From Streptomyces sp. NBC_00459 (GTDB lineage: Bacteria; Actinomycetota; Actinomycetes; Streptomycetales; Streptomycetaceae): a stretch of 64,000 bases of DNA. Below are positions 8,271 through 15,494 of this stretch, in pieces (positions within the stretch are counted from its first letter, which is position 1; every line of letters starts with the position of its first letter). The position numbers were made by a program, and so were the translations under genes. Under the pieces are notes generated by a model. It was not told the DNA's origin, ran no database searches, and worked only from the letters and a program-made list of their open reading frames with translations. Where the stretch lies: positions 8,122,001 to 8,186,000 of the forward strand of contig NZ_CP107903.1 in NCBI RefSeq assembly GCF_036013955.1, read 5' to 3'.

Positions 8271-8966
8271 TCAGTTGTCGCGGATGAACTGCCTGGCCAG
8301 CTGATCACCCAGGGAGACCGCCGCGCCGTGGCTCTCGATGGGCGATACCTGCGAGTTCTTGAACAGGATGTACGTCACGCCGGAGTCCGTGCCGCCGCTC
8401 GCCGGGTCGGGATCGATACCGAGGGCCTGAGCGGTGGCGTACGAAGCCTCGCCGATGATCTTCGAGGGGCCGGTGTCGCCGACGACCGCGTACTGGACCT
8501 TGTTGTTGTAGATCACGGCGACCACGCCGCCGCCCCTGATGCCGGCGCCGGAGTGGTTCCAGATGCCGCTGGAGCTGGGCACGACGACGTACGGCAGTGA
8601 ATCGGCCTTGAGCGGCCTGCCGTTGGACTGGTGGAACGCCGTGTCGTCCTGGTACCAGGGGTCGGTGTTCTCGTTGCACTTCGACGTGCGTTGTCCGTCG
8701 CAGTCGATGTCCAGGTCGGCCTTCCAGAACACGGCGCCGTTCTTGCCGCACACGGGGATCGAGGCCGAGGTCTCCTCGTCGGTCCGGTACTTGCCGTTGG
8801 AGAGCTGGGAGCAGGACGTCACCTTGGCGAGCAGGTCGGCCGCGCTGACCGAACCTTCCTTGGTGGACGCGGGCCGAGCCGTGCCGGCGGCGTACGAGGG
8901 GAGTGCGGCGGTGGCGAGCAGGGCTGCGCCGGCGGCCGCGGTGAGGGTCAGTGTTCGAGAGCGCAC
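8271..8966 (-). CDS. Secreted GH75 chitosanase
   Basis: 231 aa. Signal peptide about 1-27 (ends near LPSYAA). The mature domain shows GH75 features: the acidic DLDIDCDGQ strand, GAVFWKADLD, a Cys-rich TSKCNEN loop, YVVVPSS, and GVVAVIYNNKVQYAVVGDTGP. Known for GH75: endo-hydrolysis of chitosan with an Asp/Glu pair, the Asp probably in the DIDCD region. The start is a GTG with a weak AGAAGGG about 12 bases upstream. A near-perfect TTAGGAAA/TTTCCTTA palindrome lies about 20-35 bp before the start and is the likely repressor site. Single gene, with a hairpin after its stop. Confidence 0.88.
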   Translation of the reverse strand: MRSRTLTLTAAAGAALLATAALPSYAAGTARPASTKEGSVSAADLLAKVTSCSQLSNGKYRTDEETSASIPVCGKNGAVFWKADLDIDCDGQRTSKCNENTDPWYQDDTAFHQSNGRPLKADSLPYVVVPSSSGIWNHSGAGIRGGGVVAVIYNNKVQYAVVGDTGPSKIIGEASYATAQALGIDPDPASGGTDSGVTYILFKNSQVSPIESHGAAVSLGDQLARQFIRDN

Positions 8967-8984
8967 TGTGGGGGGACCCTTCTG

Positions 8985-9001
8985 TTAGGAAAGTTTCCTT
9001 A
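8985..9001. promoter_or_regulatory. Palindromic operator before the chitosanase
   Basis: TTAGGAAA-G-TTTCCTTA, 7 of 8 arm positions paired. From memory it resembles the palindrome upstream of Streptomyces chitosanase genes that the ROK-family repressor CsnR recognises. The location just before the GTG start fits repression by steric block. Confidence 0.6.
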
Positions 9002-9299
9002 CCGGGTGCGATCCAAGGTGGACCTGTTTGCATGGCTGCGTCAACCCTGTCGACCAGGGTTCGATGCGGCCCGCTCGCCGTTGTTCCACGGGGAGTTGGA
9101 CGCGGCGGAGATCGGACGGGAGCCGGGATCGGGCAGGGCGGCAGGCAACTTCAGGGGGAGCGCGGGTGGTGGCGGCGGTGCGCTTGGGGCGACGGGCGCC
9201 GGGGTGGGGTGCGGAGAGCCGACTGGCCGGGGCGATGCTCCGTCCACGCCGAATGTCCGCGCCCCGACGGCCGGGAGCCTGCCTGCTGAGGGCATGCGA

Positions 9300-9343
9300 A
9301 ACGCCCCGGAACCGCGACCGGATTCGGTGCGGGCCGGGGCGTT
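9300..9343 (-). terminator. Terminator of the aldo/keto reductase
   Basis: Arms AACGCCCCGG (9300-9309) and CCGGGGCGTT (9334-9343) with a 24-base loop that can pair further. It lies 13 bp beyond the reductase stop. Confidence 0.75.
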
Positions 9344-9356
9344 GTCGTGACTGTCG

Positions 9357-10193
9357 TCAGCCCACCTCGAACGTGGCCGGGTCCGGGCCCAGTCGGCGGT
9401 CCTCGTTCAGTGCGCTGATCGCCGCGAGGTCCTCCGGGTCCAGGCTGAAGCCGAAGGCGTCGATGTTCTCCTTGATCCGCGACGGCGTCACGGACTTGGG
9501 GATCACCACGTTGCCCAGCTGGAGGTGCCAGCGCAGGACGACCTGGGCCGGGGAGCGGCCGTGCTTCTGGGCGATCGCGACGATCGCCGGGACCTCCAGC
9601 AGGCCCTTGCCGGAGCCGAGCGGCGACCAGGCCTCCGTGGCGATGCCGTGCTTCGCGTGGTACTCGCGGGACTCGTGCTGCTGGAGATGGGGGTGCAGCT
9701 CGATCTGGTTGACCGCCGGGACGACCGAGGTCTCACCGAGGAGCCGGTCGAGGTGCTCCGGAAGGAAGTTGGAGACACCGATGGTCCGGACGCGACCGTC
9801 CGCGTGGAGCTTCTCGAACGCCTTGTACGTGTCGACGAACGCGCCCTTGGCCGGCTGCGGCCAGTGGATGAGATAGAGGTCGACGTACTCCAGGCCGAGC
9901 TTCTCCAGGGAGGTGTCGAAGGCGCGGAGGGTGGACTCGTACCCCTGGTCGCCGTTCCAGAGCTTGGTGGTGACGAAGAGGTCCTCGCGGGGGACGCCGG
10001 ATGCGGCGAGGGCCTTTCCGGTGCCCTGTTCGTTGCCGTAGATCGCCGCTGTGTCGATGCTGCGGTACCCGCTCTCCAGCGCGGTGGCGACCGCCTGCTC
10101 CGCCTCGTCGTCCGGCACCTGCCAGACGCCGAAGCCCAGTTGGGGCATCTCGACGCCGTTGTTCAGGGTGATCTGGGGGACCTTGCTGCTCAC
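9357..10193 (-). CDS. Aldo/keto reductase (AKR5-like)
   Basis: 278 aa NADPH-dependent TIM-barrel reductase. The full catalytic tetrad is visible: Asp and Tyr in DTAAIYGNE, Lys in TTKLW, His in LIHWP. The C-terminal cofactor signature VIPKSVTPSRIKEN is present. Size and motifs match the 2,5-diketo-gluconate reductase / prostaglandin-F-synthase-like bacterial group, which reduces varied aldehydes and ketones. The GTG start (VSSKVPQ) has GAAGGA upstream; earlier in-frame ATGs lack a ribosome site. A 9-bp-arm inverted repeat lies 46-75 bp upstream. Single gene. Confidence 0.9.
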   Translation of the reverse strand: MSSKVPQITLNNGVEMPQLGFGVWQVPDDEAEQAVATALESGYRSIDTAAIYGNEQGTGKALAASGVPREDLFVTTKLWNGDQGYESTLRAFDTSLEKLGLEYVDLYLIHWPQPAKGAFVDTYKAFEKLHADGRVRTIGVSNFLPEHLDRLLGETSVVPAVNQIELHPHLQQHESREYHAKHGIATEAWSPLGSGKGLLEVPAIVAIAQKHGRSPAQVVLRWHLQLGNVVIPKSVTPSRIKENIDAFGFSLDPEDLAAISALNEDRRLGPDPATFEVG

Positions 10194-10238
10194 GAGCTCT
10201 CGATCCTTCGGTCGTCGGTTGGGTACTCCCATCGTCAA

Positions 10239-10268
10239 CGATCAGGAGCCGTGCCGCATTCCTGATCG
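10239..10268. promoter_or_regulatory. Inverted repeat upstream of the reductase
   Basis: Perfect 9-bp arms CGATCAGGA and TCCTGATCG with a 12-bp spacer, upstream of the aldo/keto reductase start. This suits a dimeric regulator or a transcript hairpin; the regulator is unknown. Confidence 0.45.
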
Positions 10269-10462
10269 CAAACCTCGTGAGCCTTGCCACAGATTGGCCG
10301 GAAACATCTTCGACGGCGCACACGCATTGGTACGGACTATTGACGGTGATCTGTCGGGCGGCGACCCTGTATCACGCCGCAGGTCGTGTTGGTGAACGGC
10401 GTGCACATATGTAATCCCCCCTCGTAGGCAGTCACCCCCCCCCACGCTGAGGTGGTCCCACC

Positions 10463-11257
10463 ATGAACACATCCAGGCGAACCCTGCTCGGCGCCGCGCT
10501 CGGCGGAGCCGCCGGAGCCGCCGTCGGAGTGCCCGCGCTCGTGAGCCCCGCCCACGCGGCCTCCTGGCAGCAGAAGTGGGCACCCTCCGCGAGCGGCGCC
10601 GGGCTCGGAGCCTTCGAGACGATCGAGGACGACCGCGCCGACTCCCACACCGCCGGCCGACCGCACATCTACGCAACAGGAAACAACTGGCGCTTCAACA
10701 TGCACACCGTCGACCGCGACACCTCGACCGACCGTCAGCGCCAGGAAGTCACCGGGCTGCGCAACGGCAGCGGCGGCAACTACCTCAAGTGGACCGAGGG
10801 ACAGACCTGGCGGGTCACGTACTCGATGTACATCCCCAGCTCCCTGAAGGCGACGACCAGCTTCACCCACATCATGCAGATGAAACAGCCCGGCGCCGGC
10901 ACCTCGCCGATGGTCGTGCAGTCGCTGCGCCGGGTGAACGGTGTGCAGACCATCGAACTCAGGCTGCCCATCGACGACATCCTCGTCGGCCGTACGAACC
11001 TCGAACCGCTCCACGACAGGTGGACGGACGTCGACTTCCAGATCAAGGTCGGCAACGGCTCGGCGGGAACGGTCCGCTGGATCCTCAGGAGCGGCTCGAC
11101 GACGGTCGTCGACGCCTCACGCACCGGTGTCGACACCTTCCTGGCCGACCGGGTACGCCCCAAGTGGGGCATCTACCGCTCCCTCGGCGACACTTCGGGC
11201 TCGCTCCAGGACTGCTACCTGCTGCTCACGAATCTGCGCGGCTACCAACTCGTCTGA
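10463..11257 (+). CDS. Tat-exported protein, polysaccharide (heparin) lyase-like
   Basis: 264 aa. The N-terminus carries a twin-arginine signal (TSRRTLLG, hydrophobic stretch, cleavage near AHAA about residue 33). The mature part is a beta-rich domain resembling the heparin-lyase-I-like jelly roll (Pfam Polysacc_lyase type): YSMYIPSS, HIMQMKQ, DIDFQIKV-like strands and a C-terminal KWGIYRSLGD. The KWGIYR motif is typical of secreted family members. GAGGTGG precedes the ATG. Likely role is binding or eliminative cleavage of an acidic polysaccharide outside the cell, but no catalytic set could be assigned, so this is family inference only. Confidence 0.65.
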   Translation: MNTSRRTLLGAALGGAAGAAVGVPALVSPAHAASWQQKWAPSASGAGLGAFETIEDDRADSHTAGRPHIYATGNNWRFNMHTVDRDTSTDRQRQEVTGLRNGSGGNYLKWTEGQTWRVTYSMYIPSSLKATTSFTHIMQMKQPGAGTSPMVVQSLRRVNGVQTIELRLPIDDILVGRTNLEPLHDRWTDVDFQIKVGNGSAGTVRWILRSGSTTVVDASRTGVDTFLADRVRPKWGIYRSLGDTSGSLQDCYLLLTNLRGYQLV

Positions 11258-11269
11258 CGACGGCGGGTG

Positions 11270-13096
11270 TCAGGCCCGGTACAGGGCCTCGACCTCCTTC
11301 GCGTACGCGTCCTCGATCGCCTTGCGTTTGAGTTTCAGCGACGGGGTCAGCAGACCGTGTTCCTCGGTGAACGGCTGGGCCAGGATGCGGAACGTACGGA
11401 TCGACTCGGCCTTGGAGACCAGGGTGTTCGCGGTGACCACCGCACGCCGCACCTCCTTCTCCAGGTCCGGGTCGCGGACCAGTTCCGTCGGTGTCAGCCG
11501 GGGCTTGTCGCGCATCGTGAGCCAGTGCTCGACCGCCTCCTGGTCCAGGGTGACCAGGGCCGCGATGTAGGGGCGGTCGTTGCCGACCACGATGCACTGG
11601 GCGACCAGGGGATGATCCCGGACGCGTTCCTCCAGGCCGCCCGGGGGGACGCTCTTGCCACCCGACGTCACCAGGATCTCCTTCTTGCGGCCGGTGATCG
11701 TGAGGAAGCCGTCCTCGTCGAGGGAGCCCAGGTCGCCGGTGGCCAGCCAGCCGTCGTGCAGGGTCGCGTCCGTCGCCTTCTGGTTGTTGAGATAGCCCTG
11801 GAAGACGTTGTCGCCGCGCAGCCAGATCTCGCCGTCCTCCGCGATGTGCACGGTCGTGCCCGGGATGGCCTGGCCGACCGTGCCGTAGCGGGTGCGCTCG
11901 GGCGGGTTCGCGGTTGCCGCGGCCGTCGTCTCCGTCAGCCCGTAACCCTCGTAGATGTGGACGCCCGCGCCCGCGAAGAACAGCCCGAGCCGCCGGTCCA
12001 TCCCCGAACCGCCCGTCATGGCGTGCCGTACGCGCCCGCCCATCGCGGCCCGGATCTTGGAGTACACGAGCTTCTCGAAGAGCTGGTGCTGCATCCGCAG
12101 GCCCGCCGAGGGGCCGGGGCCCATGTCCCAGGCCTTCTCCTCCATGGCCTCCGCGTAGCGCACCGCCACCTCGACGGCCTTCTCGAAGGGGCCGTCCCTG
12201 CCCTCCCGCTCGGCCTTGCGACGGGCCGCGTTGAAGACCTTCTCGAAGATGTACGGCACGCCGAGGAAGAACGTCGGCCTGAACGCGGCGAGGTCGGGCA
12301 GCAGGGCCGCCGCGTTGAGCTGCGGCTGGTGGCCGAAACGGACCCCGCCGCGGATAGCGGCCACCTGCACCATCCGGCCGAAGACATGCGCGAGGGGGAG
12401 GAAGAGAAGGGTCGCCGCCTCGTCGCCCTTCTTGGAGTGGAACACCGGTTCCCAGCGCTCGATGACGGTGTCCGCCTCGAACATGAAGTTCGCGTGGCTG
12501 ATGACACAGCCCTTGGGGCGGCCCGTGGTGCCGGAGGTGTAGATGATCGTCGCGGTCGACTCGGGCGTGACCGCGAGCCGGTGCCGGTGCACCACGTCGT
12601 CGGCGAGATGCGCACCGCCCTCGTACAGCTCCTGCACGGCGCCGACGTCGAGCTGCCACAGCAGGCGCAGCTCGGGCAGCCGGTCGATGACCGTGGCGAT
12701 GGTCATCGCGTGGTCCTCGTGCTCCACCATCGCCGCCGTCACCTCGGCGTCGTACAGCATCCAGAAGACCTGCTCGGCCGAGGACGTCGGATAGACCGGC
12801 ACCACCTGCGCGCCGATCGTCCACAGCGCGTAGTCGAAGAGCGTCCACTCGTAGCGCGTACGGGACATGATCGCGACCCGGTCCCCGAACCGGATGCCCT
12901 GCGCGAGCATGCCCTTGGCGAGGGCGAGGACCTCGTCGCGGAACTCGCCCGCGGTCACGTCCCGCCACTGGCCGACCTCGTCCTTGCGGCCGAGCGAGAC
13001 ATGGAGGGGGTCTTCCTGGGCACGTTCGAACACCACGTCGGCCAGTCCGCCCACGGGCGGTGCCAACGCCAACGGAGGGTTGGTGAATTCGCGCAA
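11270..13096 (-). CDS. Long-chain fatty acyl-CoA ligase (FadD15-like)
   Basis: 608 aa AMP-forming ligase. Adenylation motifs are all present: A3 YTSGTTGRPKG, GYGLTETT, TGDLGSLDEDGFLTITGRKKEI and the C-terminal SLKLKRKAI with the catalytic Lys. Long insertions (FFLGVPYIFEKVFN...) are typical of the FadD15/long-chain group. It makes fatty acyl-CoA for beta-oxidation or lipid synthesis at the membrane face. The start is TTG (MREFTNPP), supported by AGGAG seven bases upstream. The next gene upstream is a LysR on the same strand, 258 bp away; a GATTAC-N6-GTAATC palindrome sits between. Confidence 0.9.
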   Translation of the reverse strand: MREFTNPPLALAPPVGGLADVVFERAQEDPLHVSLGRKDEVGQWRDVTAGEFRDEVLALAKGMLAQGIRFGDRVAIMSRTRYEWTLFDYALWTIGAQVVPVYPTSSAEQVFWMLYDAEVTAAMVEHEDHAMTIATVIDRLPELRLLWQLDVGAVQELYEGGAHLADDVVHRHRLAVTPESTATIIYTSGTTGRPKGCVISHANFMFEADTVIERWEPVFHSKKGDEAATLLFLPLAHVFGRMVQVAAIRGGVRFGHQPQLNAAALLPDLAAFRPTFFLGVPYIFEKVFNAARRKAEREGRDGPFEKAVEVAVRYAEAMEEKAWDMGPGPSAGLRMQHQLFEKLVYSKIRAAMGGRVRHAMTGGSGMDRRLGLFFAGAGVHIYEGYGLTETTAAATANPPERTRYGTVGQAIPGTTVHIAEDGEIWLRGDNVFQGYLNNQKATDATLHDGWLATGDLGSLDEDGFLTITGRKKEILVTSGGKSVPPGGLEERVRDHPLVAQCIVVGNDRPYIAALVTLDQEAVEHWLTMRDKPRLTPTELVRDPDLEKEVRRAVVTANTLVSKAESIRTFRILAQPFTEEHGLLTPSLKLKRKAIEDAYAKEVEALYRA

Positions 13097-13259
13097 ACCC
13101 GCTCCTAGTGACGCTTTGCACAGCGCCGTGAAAGCTACCCCACGCCTTCACACAGCGGGAGGGGTTCCAAGCCGAGGCGTGTTCAGCTTCGGTGCCGTCC
13201 CGGGGCGGAAAATACGTCTGTATGGGTCGGGGGCGGACAGAACCTCCTCCGTCGGAGAA

Positions 13260-13277
13260 GATTACGGTCAGGTAATC
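13260..13277. promoter_or_regulatory. Palindrome before the acyl-CoA ligase
   Basis: GATTAC-GGTCAG-GTAATC, perfect 6-bp arms, flanked by further pairing GGAG/CTCC. It lies about 165 bp upstream of the ligase TTG start. This suits a TetR-type fatty-acid regulator, but no such gene is nearby. Confidence 0.4.
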
Positions 13278-13354
13278 TCCACCGAATCCGACCGACCCGC
13301 TCACCACCCGTGCCAGGGCTCTTGGGACGGTCTTTAAGGTTCCGGAGGCCGCTG

Positions 13355-14218
13355 TCAACGCCGGTGCAGCCGGTCCCCGCTCGTCAGGATCGCCGCCGCC
13401 AGCGCGTCCGCCGCACTCTGCGCCGACGTACGGCGGTGCCCGTGGACCAGGACGAAGTCGACCTGCCCCAGCTCCGGCAGGCCCGCGCGGTCGGGCACCC
13501 GGACCAGACCGGGCGGGACCAGTCCGCGCGAGTGGGCCATCACACCGAGCCCCGCCCGGGCCGCCGCGATCAGGCCGTTGAGGCTCCCGCTGGTGCAGAC
13601 GACGCGCCACGCCCGGCCCTGCCGCTCCAGGGCCTCCATGGCGAGGGCACGGGTGATGCCAGGCGGCGGATACACGATCAGCGGCACCGGACGGTCGGGG
13701 TCCAGCCGGAGCCGTTCCGCACAGATCCACACCAGCTCGTCGTGCCAGACCGGCTCGCCGCGCGGATCCTCGGGGCGCCGCTTGGCCAGGACGAGGTCCA
13801 GTTTTCCGGCGGCCAGCTGCTCGTGCAGGGTGCCCGACAGCTCGACCGTCAGCTCCAGATCGACCTCGGGATGGTCGTACCTGAAGGCCTCCAGGATCTC
13901 CGGCAGCCGGGTCAGCACGAAGTCCTCCGACGCGCCGAACCGCAGTCGGCCGCGCAGCCGTGTGCCGGTGAAGAACGCCGTCGCCTGCTCGTGCACCTCC
14001 AGGATGCGGCGGGCGAATCCGAGCATCACCTCGCCGTCCTCGGTCAGCTCCACGGAGTGCGTGTCCCGGGAGAACAGCTGACGGCCGGCCGCGTCCTCAA
14101 GGCGCCGCACATGCTGGCTGACCGTCGACTGGCGCAGCCCGAGCCGCCGGGCGGCCTGCGTGAAGCTGAGCGTCTGGGCCACCGTCAGGAAGGTCCGCAG
14201 ATGAGAGGGGTCGTACAC
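13355..14218 (-). CDS. LysR-family regulator
   Basis: 287 aa. Winged HTH at 1-60 (FTQAARRLGLRQSTVSQHVRRLE), then a periplasmic-binding-like effector domain. Start GTG (MYDPSHLRTF) with GGAGGG almost touching it, so initiation may be weak. It is divergent from the SBF-type transporter; the ATC-N9-GAT dyad between them fits LysR binding. Likely controls the transporter and itself. The ligand is unknown. Confidence 0.85.
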   Translation of the reverse strand: MYDPSHLRTFLTVAQTLSFTQAARRLGLRQSTVSQHVRRLEDAAGRQLFSRDTHSVELTEDGEVMLGFARRILEVHEQATAFFTGTRLRGRLRFGASEDFVLTRLPEILEAFRYDHPEVDLELTVELSGTLHEQLAAGKLDLVLAKRRPEDPRGEPVWHDELVWICAERLRLDPDRPVPLIVYPPPGITRALAMEALERQGRAWRVVCTSGSLNGLIAAARAGLGVMAHSRGLVPPGLVRVPDRAGLPELGQVDFVLVHGHRRTSAQSAADALAAAILTSGDRLHRR

Positions 14219-14237
14219 CCCTCCACGGTACCGGGTT

Positions 14238-14252
14238 ATCGCGAAACGTGAT
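14238..14252. promoter_or_regulatory. Candidate LysR binding dyad
   Basis: ATCGCGAAACGTGAT, an ATC-N9-GAT dyad of the T-N11-A LysR type, lying in the 141-bp divergent gap 20 bp before the regulator start. Short and imperfect. Confidence 0.35.
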
Positions 14253-14359
14253 GACAGTCAGAGCGGTGTACGGGATTCCCGATCACGAAACGGAGGAGGA
14301 CGATGGAAAGGGCACGACCGTCCCCGTACCCGACGTCCCGTACTGAGTAGTGGAGCACC

Positions 14360-15412
14360 GTGAAACGCCTGAAGTGGCCGAGTTGGATGCCGATCGACCC
14401 CTACATCCTGCTGTTGCTCGGAACGGTCGGCCTCGCGGCGCTCCTCCCGGCACGCGGGACGGGCGCCGACGTCGCCTCGGGTGCCTCCACGGCCGCCATC
14501 GCCTTCCTCTTCTTCCTCTACGGAGCCCGTCTCTCCACCCGCGAGGCACTGGCAGGACTGAAGCACTGGCGGCTGCACACCACGGTCCTCGCCTGTACGT
14601 TCGTCGTCTTCCCGTTGCTCGGCCTGGCCGCCCGCGGACTCGAACCGGTGTTCCTGACCCACTCCCTCTACACCGGCCTGCTCTTCCTCACCCTCGTCCC
14701 GTCCACGATCCAGTCGTCGATAGCCTTCACGTCCATGGCCCGGGGGAACGTGCCCGCCGCGATCTGCGCGGGCTCCTTCTCGTCCCTCGTCGGCATCGTC
14801 GTCACCCCGCTGCTCGCGGCCACGCTGCTCGGCAGCACCGGCGGCGGCTTCTCGCTCGACTCGCTCAGCGAGATCGTGCTCCAGCTGCTGGTGCCGTTCC
14901 TCGCCGGGCAGGTGCTCCGGCGCTGGATCGGCACGTTCGTCACCCGGCACAAGAAGGTACTGGGGCTGGTCGACCGCGGCTCGATCCTCCTCGTCGTCTA
15001 CACCGCGTTCAGCGAGGGCATGGTCGAGGGCATCTGGCACCAGGTCAGCCCCGCGCGGCTCGGCGGCCTCCTGGTCGTCGAGGCCGTACTGCTCGCGGTG
15101 ATGCTGGCGCTCACCTGGTACGGGGGCAAGGCGCTCGGCTTCGCCCGGGAGGACCGGATCACCATCCAGTTCGCCGGTTCGAAGAAGTCCCTGGCGGCCG
15201 GACTGCCCATGGCGAGCGTCCTGTTCGGCGCACAGGCCTCGCTGGCCGTGCTGCCGCTGATGCTCTTCCACCAGATGCAGCTGATGGTGTGCGCGGTGAT
15301 CGCCAAGCGCCGCTCGCAGGACCCGGTCGCCGAGTCCGAGGCCGACCCGGAGACCACCGCGCAGGACGCGGCGGACCGCTCACCCATTCTGGCTGAGCCG
15401 CGGACCAGGTGA
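14360..15412 (+). CDS. SBF-like (bile acid:sodium symporter family) transporter
   Basis: 350 aa, nine to ten hydrophobic segments starting at YILLLLGTVGLAALLP. Family signature regions are FLYGARLSTREAL, VPSTIQSSIAFTSMARGN and FAGSKKSLAAGLPMA, typical of the YfeH/RCH1 branch (SBF_like). Known members move anions or organic acids with Na+; some affect Ca2+ homeostasis. GTG start with TGGAG upstream. A hydrophilic, acidic C-tail (about 315-350) is cytoplasmic by inference. Divergent from its probable LysR regulator. Substrate unknown. Confidence 0.85.
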   Translation: MKRLKWPSWMPIDPYILLLLGTVGLAALLPARGTGADVASGASTAAIAFLFFLYGARLSTREALAGLKHWRLHTTVLACTFVVFPLLGLAARGLEPVFLTHSLYTGLLFLTLVPSTIQSSIAFTSMARGNVPAAICAGSFSSLVGIVVTPLLAATLLGSTGGGFSLDSLSEIVLQLLVPFLAGQVLRRWIGTFVTRHKKVLGLVDRGSILLVVYTAFSEGMVEGIWHQVSPARLGGLLVVEAVLLAVMLALTWYGGKALGFAREDRITIQFAGSKKSLAAGLPMASVLFGAQASLAVLPLMLFHQMQLMVCAVIAKRRSQDPVAESEADPETTAQDAADRSPILAEPRTR

Positions 15413-15425
15413 AGCCGGGTGCGCA

Positions 15426-15468
15426 CCCGCGCCCCCGAAGGGGCGCGGGGAACCGCGCGACCAGCCCC
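15426..15468. terminator. Intergenic GC repeat with hairpin (copy B)
   Basis: Arms CCCGCGCCCC and GGGGCGCGGG around CGAA, followed by GAACCGCGCGACCAGCCCC. This is the reverse complement of the module at 5.3 kb. It lies between the convergent SBF transporter and sialidase genes and is a likely bidirectional terminator. Confidence 0.65.
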
Positions 15469-15494
15469 CACGGGTCCGCAGGGACACGACCCGC

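Larger units (their letters stand above)
8967..9356. other. 390-bp non-coding gap
   Basis: No supported gene. From left to right it holds the chitosanase operator, a perfect inverted repeat AACCCTG-TCGAC-CAGGGTT (9043-9061) of unknown use, G-rich low-complexity sequence, and the terminator of the aldo/keto reductase at 9300-9343. Confidence 0.6.

Noticed and set aside
9043..9061. AACCCTG-TCGAC-CAGGGTT as an attachment site or terminator
   Set aside because: No integrase or tRNA nearby and it is upstream, not downstream, of genes; kept only as an unexplained inverted repeat.
13210..13226. ATAC-N3-TGTATGG as another oxalate-type operator
   Set aside because: It lacks the CAG/CTG parts of the half-sites, and the neighbouring genes (fatty acid ligase, LysR/SBF) have no link to oxalate.
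11226..13730. An 834-codon minus-strand frame overlapping the acyl-CoA ligase
   Set aside because: It overlaps the ligase in another frame; the ligase frame has all adenylation motifs, this one none.
14258..15271. A 337-codon minus-strand frame opposite the SBF transporter
   Set aside because: Glu/Arg/Gly-rich with no domain; the plus strand gives a clear membrane protein.
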